A stretch of 37,862 nt of DNA from Nodosilinea sp. LEGE 07088. GTDB lineage: Bacteria > Cyanobacteriota > Cyanobacteriia > Phormidesmidales > Phormidesmidaceae. The notes below the pieces were generated by a model that had not been told where the DNA came from, did not search any database, and worked only from the letters and a program-made list of their open reading frames with translations. The stretch is taken from NCBI RefSeq assembly GCF_015207395.1, contig NZ_JADEWX010000042.1:1-37862 (forward strand). The letters run 5' to 3'. Position numbers and translations under genes: made by a program. Every line of letters starts with the position of its first letter. Position 1 is the first letter of the stretch. Of the stretch, positions 9,270-19,000 are shown in pieces.

Positions 9270-9553
9270 AAACTCGAATGAGCGGCGTGCATCTAGCCTA
9301 CCAAGGTCATTCTCAGTGTGAGCATTTCTTCACCTAGGCCAAAGCTTTGCGGCCCTGGTCTGCCAGGCGATGATGGCTAAAGGATTGGGACATATCCTCT
9401 CTATCACGCACCAGGGCCGAAGGGTGGGGAAAGCTTGAAACCCCTTCAGCATCAGCTCCAGAGCGTAGCCTGCCTATGGTTTCAGCCTGCCTGTTTTGTC
9501 AGTCAAGCAGGAATACATCAGGTGTCTTCTTTTCGTTGCGCTGGCGCCGCCCT
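9270..9553. other. Intergenic region with a 10-bp inverted repeat
   Basis: CGGCCCTGGT (9350-9359) and ACCAGGGCCG (9410-9419) form a perfect inverted repeat with a 50-nt loop, between the copper ATPase and the membrane-protein pair. The word TTTTGTCAGTCAA-CAGG near 9493 recurs near 11754. There is no gene and no recognised promoter. Confidence 0.35.
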
Positions 9554-10402
9554 TCAAAGAGAAGAGCGCCGACCAGTCCACAGGCACCATAAATAGATAC
9601 ACAGAAACGAATTGAAGCTAAAGTCCAGCAACAACAGCCAGAGCGAAAGACTACTCCAGTTTACTTCTGAGCTGTATCGAGCCCATTGAAATAAAAGAGC
9701 AAAGGGCAGAATGACAAGCAGGGTACTGGCGATTTTGATCCGGCCCCAATCACCTTCCCATGCCATCCACATTTGGAGCGTCCCCACAGCAATTAACCAG
9801 CCGCAAAGGGTACGAGCAGTTAGGGGGGTCATTGTCCAAGGGGCGATCGTGATTAACCAGGTTGGGGCCAGGTAAAATAGCAGTGTAATCAGGGTAATAA
9901 TAAGACCGTTGATAACCCAAAACTGACGAATGGGTTGAGCAATAGGATGTAATCGTTGCATTCCTATCGGTGCGGCTTTCTTTTGGTGGGAGTAGTATAG
10001 CGCCACAAAAATAGGCGGCGGCAACAAATAGCTCGCAAACCAAATATAGAAAGGTGGAATGCCATGGTTGAACTTATCCCAGTGAAGAAAAGTGGTGAGG
10101 AGCATGAAGCCAGTAAAAATTGCAGCAGGAATACTCACTGCCCGAACCTGTTGCCAGCGGCGGGCCAAAGTTCCCAAAATAAACATTAGTCCTACAGATA
10201 AGTAGAAGCTCCCAAAGGTGGCAGCCATGACAATGGGTTGAATGGGCCAAGCGAAATTTGTTGCCGTTTGATCAGGGTGCAAGAAAACCGCCTCGATCGC
10301 TGCGACACCAAAAAGTATTTCAACGGCAAGCCATGCCCTCAGGGGTAGCGAAATAGGGGTGCTGTTATGAGCAGTGGCAGAATTGGAAGGTGAAAGAGTC
10401 AT
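9554..10402 (-). CDS. Polytopic membrane protein, paralogue of the upstream gene
   Basis: A 282-aa protein with about seven to eight hydrophobic segments and no recognised family. It is clearly related to the broken gene immediately upstream. Both contain an FYIWFASY / TWIWFVAY motif, an LAPTWLITIAPWTMTPL / FAPAAMVKVWPWAITPL motif and matching C-terminal helices. The start is an ATG only about 10 nt after the upstream reading frame ends, so the pair is a tandem duplication in one transcript. The upstream copy has about 100 extra N-terminal residues. The function is unknown. Confidence 0.75.
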   Translation of the reverse strand: MTLSPSNSATAHNSTPISLPLRAWLAVEILFGVAAIEAVFLHPDQTATNFAWPIQPIVMAATFGSFYLSVGLMFILGTLARRWQQVRAVSIPAAIFTGFMLLTTFLHWDKFNHGIPPFYIWFASYLLPPPIFVALYYSHQKKAAPIGMQRLHPIAQPIRQFWVINGLIITLITLLFYLAPTWLITIAPWTMTPLTARTLCGWLIAVGTLQMWMAWEGDWGRIKIASTLLVILPFALLFQWARYSSEVNWSSLSLWLLLLDFSFNSFLCIYLWCLWTGRRSSL

Positions 10403-10412
10403 GATTTATTGC

Positions 10413-11578
10413 CTAATAGTTGCTATCTAAGGATTTTTCTTGCTTCAAGGCAGAGGCACTCCGCAAACTGGGTAAAAAACCAAAAAAAGCTAAGGCCAAG
10501 CTGATTAGACTAAAGCCGCTAAACCATGCCCAAACACTAAGACGGGCAAAGTCAAACAGCGCCAGATGATAAAGGGATGAACCCAGAACACCCACGGTAA
10601 ACACTAAGGTGGCATAGATTAAAATTCTCACTTCTTTCCACTTTTTTTGGGTCAGGGCATAAAGGCTACCCAGCCCATAGGAAAGGAAAGGAAAGGAGCG
10701 CTATAAATATGAGCCAGTAAAGGTGTAATAGCCCAGGGCCAAACCTTAACCATGGCGGCGGGTGCAAATAGTAAGCAGAGCGCCAAAAGCGTAAAGAGAC
10801 TGCTTTGTACTAATAAATAAATGCGCAGGAGACGAGAGAGATCTGAACCCGGTGGATGTTCAGTTTGCGATCGCTGTTGCCAGGTGATCCAAGCGGCAAT
10901 AAGTGGATAGCCGATGTAGGCCACAAACCAGATCCAAGTCGGCTCAAGCTCCCAGTTAAAGGCCTCAAGATAAAATAGAGAAATCAACCCCAACATGCCC
11001 GTCCAGATGGCAATCATGGGAGTGACTACGCGAGCTTCTGACCACTGCTTTGCTAGGATGTTTAACCCCATAAACGTGGCTCCGGAAAGATACATAGAAC
11101 CTAAAAAACGAGCATGGAGGGGAGGCACCATAAATGGCAATACCGTCGTGATCTCTTCAGGCATCAGGAGTCCCCAAATACCAATCGGCAAGGCGAGTCC
11201 TAAAACAAAGCCATAATAAAGTTTGTGCAGATGTGAAAGTCTCGAATGGCTTGGCATTTGGCTTCTGAAGGCAATCACAATAATGCTAATGTTGATTCCT
11301 TGTCCGACTATTTGCAGCAAGCTGCGATCTAGGAATGTTGCCCAGGCAAATAGATCTAGCGTGAGCTTCAATGACGTCACTGTGAGCACCAGCCATAAAG
11401 CCCACGGCTTGCCAGTCACAACGCTCCAGAAACTCAGAACCGCTAGACTCGCTAGGCCAATAGAAAAGAGCCTTAAGCCAATATGATCTTGCAAAAAGAA
11501 GGCATAGTATGGGAAGAAAAAAAGTATTCCAATTGCCTGAGCTGCCAAGAGGAAACTCAGCGGCTTATAGTGATTCAT
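10413..11578 (-). pseudogene. Polytopic membrane protein split by a frameshift at a TTTCC repeat
   Basis: The first frame runs from the ATG at 11578 (GGAGAAAGG just upstream) for 308 codons and ends abruptly in FPMGWVAFMP. The second frame (10413 to about 10690) continues the same protein as SYGLGSLYALTQKKW and then the C-terminal helices. Alignment with the neighbouring paralogue supports one original gene. The break falls in three copies of TTTCC (minus strand). With two copies the two halves join in frame, giving a 386-aa protein. The GTG at 10631 is probably not an independent start. The cause may be mutation, reversible slippage or a base error. The function is unknown. Confidence 0.8.
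10680..10696 (-). repeat. Pentanucleotide tandem repeat (TTTCC)3 causing the frameshift
   Basis: On the plus strand this is GGAAA three times followed by GG. Each unit changes the reading frame by two bases, so two or five copies give an intact membrane protein while three or four do not. This is the structure expected of a contingency repeat, although the number of copies is small. Confidence 0.8.
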
Positions 11579-11673
11579 TCCTTTCTCCTGCGATTGAAGA
11601 ACACATTTGTGGTTGTTCTTTGGGGATGAACTAAACTTTTGGGCGTTTCACATGCAGGCTGATGCCCGGAAAG

Positions 11674-11744
11674 CCCTCACCCTAGCCCTCTCCCTTCGGA
11701 GACGCTCCGCGAACGCCCTCTGGGAGAGGGGTTGGGGGTGAGGG
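11674..11744. repeat. MITE-like inverted repeat element
   Basis: The left arm CCCTCACCCTAGCCCTCTCCC pairs with a right arm GGGAGAGGGGTTGGGGGTGAGGG around a short interior. Elements of this CCCTCACCC...GGGTGAGGG type are scattered in cyanobacterial genomes. It is non-coding and lies between the membrane-protein pair and the small secreted protein. A related element is present near the right end of the window. Confidence 0.75.
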
Positions 11745-11798
11745 CAGACAACTTTTGTCAGTCAATCAGGGGCGGGCATGGCAGCTAACAGTTCCAGA

Positions 11799-12053
11799 TT
11801 ATCGGCTGAAGAAGGATTGCAGACGGAGTGCAGCCGCTTCTGCCTCTGTTGGGATTGTTGCTGGGGTGGAGGACTGAGCGGTCTGGGCTGGCTCAGCCTG
11901 AGTTTGAGCCATCTCATCGGCAGAAACTGGGATGACGCTTCCCCCAGGGAGAGGCTGCGCGATCGCTTCAGCTGAAATGGCCAATACACTCGCTAACGAT
12001 AAGCAATAACTCAGACATCGCTTAACGCCTGTATTGCTAGGTTGAACAGTCAT
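11799..12053 (-). CDS. Small secreted protein with signal peptide
   Basis: An 84-aa protein starting at the ATG at 12053, with AGGA about 10 nt upstream. Its N-terminus is a classical signal peptide: Lys/Arg near residues 9-10, a hydrophobic stretch (CLSYCLSLASVLAISA), and a likely cleavage site after AIAQ or EAIA. The mature part of about 55 residues is rich in Ala, Gln, Thr and Pro and ends in an amphipathic helix. I know no family for it. About 410 nt upstream is the first of four ECF-type promoter motifs, and the sigma factor gene lies just beyond, so this may be a target of that sigma factor. Confidence 0.65.
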   Translation of the reverse strand: MTVQPSNTGVKRCLSYCLSLASVLAISAEAIAQPLPGGSVIPVSADEMAQTQAEPAQTAQSSTPATIPTEAEAAALRLQSFFSR

Positions 12054-12526
12054 GGGATTTATCCTGGTATGAATGAATTGTGTTCGAGGTTGGTTACGTC
12101 CAAATTCGGTTTTCTGCAAGAATTGAAATTACAAATTGGACGTGATTTAAATCAATTTGCGTTCTCTTCAGTAGCTTTTAAGCGATCAAAGAGTCACGCT
12201 ATAGGTTCCTTCCATCTTCAGTTTGAGAATTCCAGAAAATAGAATGAATTTTTCTTTGGAAATTTCTCTGATTTTAATGAACTGAAGAATCTAAAAAATG
12301 GTATGCAAAAATGATCCCGACGAAGTGCCAGGATGTTTTCTGAGATCGCCATTTGTGAAATTGAGAAATCGAAAGCAGGCAAATAATCGTCGTTCTAGAC
12401 TAGGGCATTGATGCCACCAGCTTGCCTGAGGCAAACTCATCAAGAACGTCGTCAATGGCCAATAATAGATACGAATAGCACTCAGCTTTGGATGAGTTTG
12501 TTTTAAGATCTTGTTATTGGACAGGG
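12054..12526. other. Long 5' region of the small secreted protein
   Basis: About 470 AT-rich nucleotides between the sigma factor stop and the secreted-protein start. It contains the ECF-like promoter motif at 12465-12494, and apart from that no gene. If transcription starts there, the leader would be about 400 nt long. Confidence 0.5.
12465..12494 (-). promoter_or_regulatory. ECF-type promoter motif, site A
   Basis: On the minus strand CATCCAA, 12 nt, then TTCGTATCTAT. The element has a -35-like CATCC and a -10-like CGTATC 16 nt apart, which is usual for ECF sigma factors. It recurs with identical spacing at three other sites in the window. The next gene downstream is the small secreted protein. 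Confidence 0.6.
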
Positions 12527-13132
12527 CTAATCGGCCAAATCTTGGAGCGCCGCTTTGAGGTTGATCAAGCCCTGACGTATCCGCGACTTGACCGTCCCCA
12601 GAGGAATATTCGTATGACTGGCAATTTCGGATTGGCTCAGCCCATGATAAAAACTGAGCCACAGTAAATCTCGCTGCTGGTCGGATAGGGCTTGTAGTGC
12701 CTCTCGGACTCGGTGCGATCGCTCCCCTTGGGAAGCCTGCTCCTCAGGTAGCGACAGGGCTGCTACGGCTGGCCCCTGATGAGTCAGACCCTTGAGAATG
12801 CGACTTCGATTACTGCCCCTACGCACACGATCAATCGCTCGATGGCGGGTGGCGGTACTCAAGAAACGACTGAGGGAGCCACGGTTGGGGTCATAAGCTG
12901 ACTTTTGCCAGAGATTTAGAAAAATTTCTTGGGTCAAGTCTTCTGCTTCTGGCCCACTGTTTAAGATGCACCAGGCGATTGTGTAAACCAAGCGCGAGTA
13001 GCGATCGTACAAAGCCACTAGCGCCGACTTATTGCCCTGCTGGAGGGATAAAAATAAGGCTACATCTGCCTCGTCTCCCCTATTTGTAGATTGACTTGCG
13101 GGATGTATAGACAGCATAGATTCATCACCCAT
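12527..13132 (-). CDS. ECF-type RNA polymerase sigma factor
   Basis: A 201-aa sigma-70 family protein with only regions 2 and 4. Region 2 (about residues 38-105) includes ALYDRYSRLVYTIA and EAEDLTQEIFLNLWQ. Region 4 (about 142-196) includes the helix-turn-helix LSQSEIASHTNIPLGTVKSRIRQG. The sequence resembles the SigK-like (ECF19-type) group, members of which are usually held by a membrane anti-sigma factor. No anti-sigma gene is adjacent: the next gene encodes a small secreted protein. The start is ATG 13132, or ATG 13117, which has a better-placed GGTGAT; the longest frame would use a TTG. An inverted repeat GCCATCGCC/GGCGATGGC (13172-13206) lies upstream and could be a binding site. Confidence 0.92.
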   Translation of the reverse strand: MGDESMLSIHPASQSTNRGDEADVALFLSLQQGNKSALVALYDRYSRLVYTIAWCILNSGPEAEDLTQEIFLNLWQKSAYDPNRGSLSRFLSTATRHRAIDRVRRGSNRSRILKGLTHQGPAVAALSLPEEQASQGERSHRVREALQALSDQQRDLLWLSFYHGLSQSEIASHTNIPLGTVKSRIRQGLINLKAALQDLAD

Positions 13133-13715
13133 CAAACGTAAAATTACCTGAAATCAGGCGATCCTTTCGCGGCCATCGCCCTACTGTGGCCACTGAAGGC
13201 GATGGCACGAAATATAGTTGCAGCTAGCTGACGCGATTGCTGAGTAAACCAATCAACCAGTCCCGTTGCTATTGTGTGCGTATGAGCGGCTGATTCAGCC
13301 CACCACAACTGCTCGAACCGGCAGAGCCGACTGTAAATCGTTTACTGAAGCCCCTCTGGTAAACGATTGTGGATCGGGGCCGGCGGCGATCGCGGTCACA
13401 ATTGGCGATCGCTGGAGAGCAACACCGGGAGTAAAGCTGGCAAACGACTGGTAGATCAGCGCTAGAGCGTAGGCGGCTAGTATTGCTAGAAACCCGGTTT
13501 CTGGATTGGCAAGCGGACGAGATTTAGATTGTTGCCGGTCAGAAACCGGGTTTCTATTGCTCTTCTAAGGTATTATTAGTAATCTTTACCTGGGCATAAG
13601 ATTAGGTAAAACATCCACACTTCTTTACTCAGGGTGAAAGTGTTGAACTAAGTTAGAGATGAGCAGCTATTGCACGTCCTAGTATTCTTGGTTACTCAGA
13701 ACTAGCCGTTAAGCC
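13133..13715. other. Intergenic region with several palindromes
   Basis: No gene is supported in these about 580 nt between the sigma factor start and the end of the six-gene operon. It contains GCCATCGCC/GGCGATGGC at 13172-13206, a 10-bp hairpin AATCGTTTAC/GTAAACGATT at 13336-13368, the AGAAACC palindromic element at 13488-13555, and a TTTACCT/AGGTAAA hairpin at 13585-13610. The last is the only candidate terminator for the operon and has no strong U-tract. Confidence 0.5.
13488..13555. repeat. Paired AGAAACCCGGTTTCT palindromes
   Basis: AGAAACCCGGTTTCT (13488-13502) and AGAAACCGGGTTTCT (13541-13555) are each palindromic and are inverted relative to one another. The AGAAACC-GGTTTCT word is a frequent interspersed repeat in cyanobacterial genomes. 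It is non-coding. Confidence 0.75.
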
Positions 13716-15953
13716 TTAGGCGCTTCTAGCCATTGAAAACCTCACTTTTTCCACCCCTTGAATCATCTGCAAGGCAAATTGAGCCGCCGTAAAATTATTT
13801 ATTGACTGCTCCTTTTCTTGCAGTTCATCTCTAATGCAATTTGCTAAATTTGTAATATTTACAACGCTTTTCTGATTAATCATCGGGGATTGATTATCTT
13901 CTACGGGCGTCAGATGAACTTTCCAATCGCTCATTTCTGTGCCGTCTAGCTTTCTTAGCTCTCGCCATAAGTTTGCATCACCATCATGATTAAAGCCAAA
14001 GTGTAGCCCCTCTGGCTTGAGGGAGATATCAACGGTGCGAATGGCTCCATCGAACAGACAAAGTAAGATATTTTCTGAGAGGCGATCGCACCGTAAAACG
14101 GTTAACTTCTGAGCCTGGCTTATAGGTTGCTCCCCCGCGATAGAAAATTCGGAGCCCTCGATTTGTAAATCAGGCCAACCAGCTATCACATCTGAACGGA
14201 TTAAGAAACCGCTGATGTGTTTTGCTCCGCCTGTTAGTGGATTTTGACGGCTATCTTGCTGGACATCAGCGTCTTGTACTCGACCAATGCTAAAAGCACC
14301 ATCCAGCAGCGATTCTACCCAAAACCAATCTAAACAGAAGAACCGGATCGATTCTGTAGGAAGCATCTGTTCATCGGGGACTAAGTAATTAAAAGGAATC
14401 CCGTATAATAGGCCGAGTCGCTCGAACCAAGTTTGGATCTCTGTAGGGAACTCAATCGTCGCAGCATTACGTTCTGTTTCAGCAAGTTCTGTTTCAGCAA
14501 ATAGATGCGGGTAAAGCGCCTGTTGATTATCTTTGGCTAGCTTTTGGGCGTTGGCGCGTTTCCAGTTAAACAAGCGAGTGGCGAATTGTTTATCTTGCAG
14601 GGCTAACAGCTGACCCAGCTGCCAGGCAGCGGCGTAGGAAATATCAAACAAACCCGTCTTCGGATTGTAGGCAATCAGCTGATCGACACTGCGTATAGCC
14701 AGTTGAGATAACGCTAAGGATGTCGGATTTTCTCCAGGAGAAAGAGGGCTATGATACCAGGAAAAGGTTTTGCCGCCCTGTCGGAGATAATGGGGGAAGG
14801 CACGATAGCCTTTGGCCAGATAGGAAACTACGTCAGGATTATCTTGGGTGGGATTATCTTGGGTGGCTAGTCTGAGTGTCTCTTTGTCGAGATTTTTAAG
14901 GTGTCCTGCAAAATTTTGTTCAAGGTTAGTACAGGCAAAGCTCCAGCTTTTTAGCGCTACCAGACGAATATACTCGTCATCCGTGGCGTTTTGATCGTTA
15001 AATTGTCCATTGGAATATCGGTTCTCTAAAGACACTAAATAGGCGGTGCTAGTGCCTTCTGATTTAGGAAGACGATTGCTAATTACCACAGATAAAGGTT
15101 CGCTATTTTCAATAGACAAAGGTTCACTATTTTCAGTGTCTCCGGTAACTTGACGAACGTGAGCCAGATACTCTAAATCTTCGGTCGTGGGTAATATCTT
15201 TGCCAATAACGTCTTAGGGACATCAATGACGGCGACATTGTCGTCCACTTGTTGGCCAATCTCTAAGGCTACACCGGGCCACTTTATCGGGCCAGTGGAG
15301 GATTGCTGTAATTTACCCAGGGGGATAAGTTTAGTGTTTTCAGATTGGGCTAGGATGGCTTCAACTTGTGTCTCTAGTCCAGCAAAATCACCTTCTAGTT
15401 GAGCAGACTTGCGATCGCTCGGCTCAACAATCATGGCTTCTTCATCATCTGCGTCCTTAAGCCAGCCAATGCTGTCCGATAACAGGTGCTGCCATAGTCG
15501 ATCCTTTTGAGCTTCGGTTAACTCGTTATCTTGAGCATTACGGAGTGGCGTTTCTAAATCTAAAATATAGTCTCTCGGAAGCGTACGTAAGAGTTTTTCT
15601 CCCTCGTGAATCAGAATAAGCGCCAGCCAAGGGGCCTTTTGGGTGTCTGGTTGCGCTAACCTTTCCCAGGGAAGGGTGCTACTTTTTAGGGCAACGTGCG
15701 GCAAAACGTGGGAATGATCGCCGAGGCTACCGGCTGGCGGAAACACTGCATGAATTTCTGGCTGGGTTAGCTCAAAGCGATTGCCTTGCACAACAAAGGT
15801 CAGCTGTGTGCTGAAGGCATCCTTCTTGACATCAACGAGTTTGACCGTTTGCTCAATTGAAATTTTATATTGTCCAGTCTCTAAAGCCATCTGATGGCTT
15901 TGAATGAACTGGATTTGCCCTTGGGCGTTTGGATCGATAACTTTAGTGCTCAT
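13716..15953 (-). CDS. Large conserved-looking protein of unknown family, last gene of the island operon
   Basis: A 745-aa soluble protein without signal peptide or membrane segment. An early region reads FELTQPEIHAVFPPAG and then LPHVALKSSTLPWERL, and the end is FALQMIQGVEKVRFS. I recall similar blocks in uncharacterised bacterial proteins but cannot name a family. A short internal duplication is visible: ENSEPLSIENSEPLSV around residue 280, and TQDNPTQDNP. The gene starts 53 nt after the DUF6603 gene ends and has only a weak ribosome-binding site, so translation may be coupled or low. By position it is a structural or accessory part of the same system. No catalytic motif is seen. Confidence 0.75.
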   Translation of the reverse strand: MSTKVIDPNAQGQIQFIQSHQMALETGQYKISIEQTVKLVDVKKDAFSTQLTFVVQGNRFELTQPEIHAVFPPAGSLGDHSHVLPHVALKSSTLPWERLAQPDTQKAPWLALILIHEGEKLLRTLPRDYILDLETPLRNAQDNELTEAQKDRLWQHLLSDSIGWLKDADDEEAMIVEPSDRKSAQLEGDFAGLETQVEAILAQSENTKLIPLGKLQQSSTGPIKWPGVALEIGQQVDDNVAVIDVPKTLLAKILPTTEDLEYLAHVRQVTGDTENSEPLSIENSEPLSVVISNRLPKSEGTSTAYLVSLENRYSNGQFNDQNATDDEYIRLVALKSWSFACTNLEQNFAGHLKNLDKETLRLATQDNPTQDNPDVVSYLAKGYRAFPHYLRQGGKTFSWYHSPLSPGENPTSLALSQLAIRSVDQLIAYNPKTGLFDISYAAAWQLGQLLALQDKQFATRLFNWKRANAQKLAKDNQQALYPHLFAETELAETERNAATIEFPTEIQTWFERLGLLYGIPFNYLVPDEQMLPTESIRFFCLDWFWVESLLDGAFSIGRVQDADVQQDSRQNPLTGGAKHISGFLIRSDVIAGWPDLQIEGSEFSIAGEQPISQAQKLTVLRCDRLSENILLCLFDGAIRTVDISLKPEGLHFGFNHDGDANLWRELRKLDGTEMSDWKVHLTPVEDNQSPMINQKSVVNITNLANCIRDELQEKEQSINNFTAAQFALQMIQGVEKVRFSMARSA

Positions 15954-16006
15954 TGTTCAAATTCACTGTGAAAGGGCTAAGCGTGAGAGAGCTAGGTGTA
16001 AAAGGA

Positions 16007-19000
16007 CTAAACGGTTGCTGTTTCAAGTTGTGGCGCGATAATAAATGCTCGCTCTATGCCTTGAGGCGTTTCAAAGTCTTCTAAATCCATATCGGCAATA
16101 TCGACGTCCGATAGTCCCAAACGCTTCAACAAGCGAGTTCTACTATTTTCGACCGTTTCAGAGGTAATACTTTTGCCGATAGTTTGTTCTCTGGCATCCT
16201 CATCGGCTTCTTCGCTTTTGGCAAATACTGAACCGGGCTGCCATTGATAGGCATTCGCGATTGATTCGGTGTCGTAGGCGATGTTTTTACGCTCAATCGA
16301 TTGAGTGACGCCAGGCTGTGGCGGCTTGGCGGGTTTGACGGTGTATCCAGACAGAACATTGTTGATCAAGCCTTCCCGAGTCGGGTCAGTGGTATTGGAT
16401 TCTCCCCACAAGCCAGCCGGAACGTTTTTAGCGATCGGCACACAGGTTAAACCGCTTTCCTGAGAGACTTCTCTGCCGTCTGCTCCAATTTTGGTGAGCG
16501 AAATATGATATTTCGACTCGGTGAAGTCTCGATTTTTGACACCCATTGAGGCGATGCCAAAGGTTGTTGTTTGAGGCGTCGCCCCAGAATCTGTTTGCAA
16601 CTGAATGGAAACTTGTTCAGCTTCAGTTGTTTTAATCGGAATCACAGAGCTGGCAGTCAACGCAAAGTCTTTGGGATTAACGACAAAGATTTCCGAGTCA
16701 CCTTCGCCTATCTTACGGAGTAAGCCACTTTCAACCGCAAGCGTGCAAACGTCTTGATCAGACGGTAAGAAAGACTGCTTGAACTCCGGCCAGTCGAGCG
16801 CAGGCGGTTTCTGCCGAGAACGACTGCCGAAGCGAACGGTAAAGGAAACGATCCAGAGACTCACTCTGGCTGTGCCGGAGAATTTGGGTCCCCAAATGTG
16901 CAAATCGGCACCTACTTGGATTGAAATTTTTCTGGTCCGCCTGAAAATGCGGAAGCTGTAGGAGCCACCTAGATTAACGCCAATCCGCGCATCATAAAAA
17001 TAGGGCTGCCAAGAGACAATAAAATGGGCATAGGCAACAAACCACGCTTTAATTCTGCCAGATTTCCAATTGGCTTCTAAGCGTCCGCCAGCCATAATCG
17101 CGGAAGCGGTGAGCGCGAAATACAGACTGCCTTTGACATTTAAGTTTTGGCTAATGCGCCAATTGAGCGCTAGGGGATCGACTCTGGGATAGTGTTCCGG
17201 AACCTGGAAACGGGGATGATAACCGCCTACGGTGAGAACAAAGTCTCCTTTATAGGGGCCAGAGAACCAGGTGTAAAAAGCGAAGCCACCGCTGAGTCGG
17301 CAATCACGGTCAAACAGATAGGAGTCAGGCAGGATTTTGCCTTCAACCTGAAGGATGCCTTCGGCGGGGGCAAATCGAGCCACGATGGCAAATCGAACTT
17401 GGGCGAGCGGGGGGACATTTTTATTAGGGGGGAGCGGGGGTGAAATGAGCGTGGAGAGGCCGAAAAGATCAAGCGTGAATTGATCGCCGAAGCTGGCAAC
17501 GAGCAGAACGAAGGATTCAATAATCTTGAAAGAGGTGAACTTGATGCCCACCGCTAGCATAATGCGCCCAACTTTTGGGGGAATGGAGGGGCGCAGGTCT
17601 TGCTGGAGAGCGTTCAGTTCGGTAGGATCGGCGGGGGTGCGGTTAAGCGCGGCACGAACGAGGGGAAACTGAGGAATTTCGTCGAGGGTGGGTGGAATGA
17701 GCTCGCGGTTGTAGGCAAAGCCAAGGGCGAGTCCGGTGATATAGAAGAAGGGCGGACCGCCGAGGGGTTTGTTGAGGATGCCGTAGATAAAGAGAGAGGG
17801 GTGGCCGTTGAAGTTGGTGTAGGAACCGAGCGCAGCGATGGTGAAGGTTTTGGTTTTGACGATGATGGCACCAGAGTATTCGTCTCTGCCCTCAACGGTT
17901 GTTCTGAGTAAGGCTCCTTTAATGGAAAGAGTTCCTTTGCTTTCGTAGCTGACGCCAAGGCCCTGGAGCTGGAATTTGGGCTGGAATTGTTTGATGGGGG
18001 AGCCGACGGATAAGCCGTCTAGCGTTAGGCTGAGTCCGGCAGTGGCGATCGCAGCATCTAATCGGAACCAAAGGATGTCATCTTGGTATTGGACGCCGAT
18101 TCTCGCCAAGTGAAGCGGCCCAACCCGTTTATTGAGGGGATACCATTGGGTGCTATCGGTAACAGGCTCATCTGTGACAATCTCGGCGGTAACAGGCTCA
18201 GTGGCATCAGGCTCATCGATAGCAGGCTCAGCGATAGCGGGTACATCGAGAGTCGGCGCGTCAGGCAAAGAGGCTGAAGATGACTCGTTAGCCGCAATGG
18301 GCAGGGTGAGCACTTGCAAGGTATCACCGAGTTGCAGAGTCGCGCTGATGGTTAAACCGCGTTTAACTGCTGGAGCGGATGCTTCTGGAGAGAGACTGTA
18401 GGGGATGGGTGCCATGTCCTCGGGAAGGAGGGTATTGAAGCCATCAATTGTGTCGGGGGTCAGGTTTTGAGAAGCGAGGAGAAATTGTAAGTTATCAATC
18501 CCAATGGTTCGGTCGGCAGGAAGATCTTTCCCAACTAGAGGCAGCTTCGTGAAATTGATGGTGGAACTGAGGTTAAGACCAAAGAATACCTGCGATTTAC
18601 TCTGGTTTTTACTGCTCTGGTCTTTACTCTTATCTTTACTGTAGATAAATAGAGCGTCTAGGAGCGTAATTTCTAGCGTGGTAGGGACATAGGCGGCGAT
18701 ATCGGTAGAAACAGTTTCGACAAGGTTCCTGACTTTGAGGGCTTGTCTATCGGGATTGTTATAGGCAGCGAGGAGCGTTGTGACCTTTTTGTCTTGAGTG
18801 AGGAGCAGGTTGAATTGTAAGTCACCGACGGTGATGTAGCCGCCGAACTGTTTGAGAAAAGAATTATCTTCTTGGCGAGTGATGTCGATGATGACGGTAA
18901 TATCTACTGCTCGATCGTCCACCACCAACTGGGATTCAGCCGTAAAGGTAAAATCTTTGGTCTCACTGTTGAAGGAGACAGCTAGATTTTGAATCGTGAG

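Noticed and set aside
9270..9400. Copper-responsive operator upstream of the P-type ATPase
   Set aside because: No CueR- or CopY-type dyad was recognised. The CGGCCCTGGT inverted repeat has a 50-nt loop and no known link to copper.
10413..10631. Independent 72-aa membrane protein
   Set aside because: It begins at a GTG within sequence that continues the upstream protein, and it aligns with the C-terminal third of the paralogue. It is the second half of the frameshifted gene.
12291..12662. Minus-strand 123-aa frame overlapping the sigma factor
   Set aside because: It overlaps region 4 of the sigma factor in another frame and has no recognisable motif.
13266..13454. Plus-strand 62-aa frame in the sigma-operon gap
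   Set aside because: It runs through palindromes and HIP1 sites, with no ribosome-binding site and no protein-like pattern.
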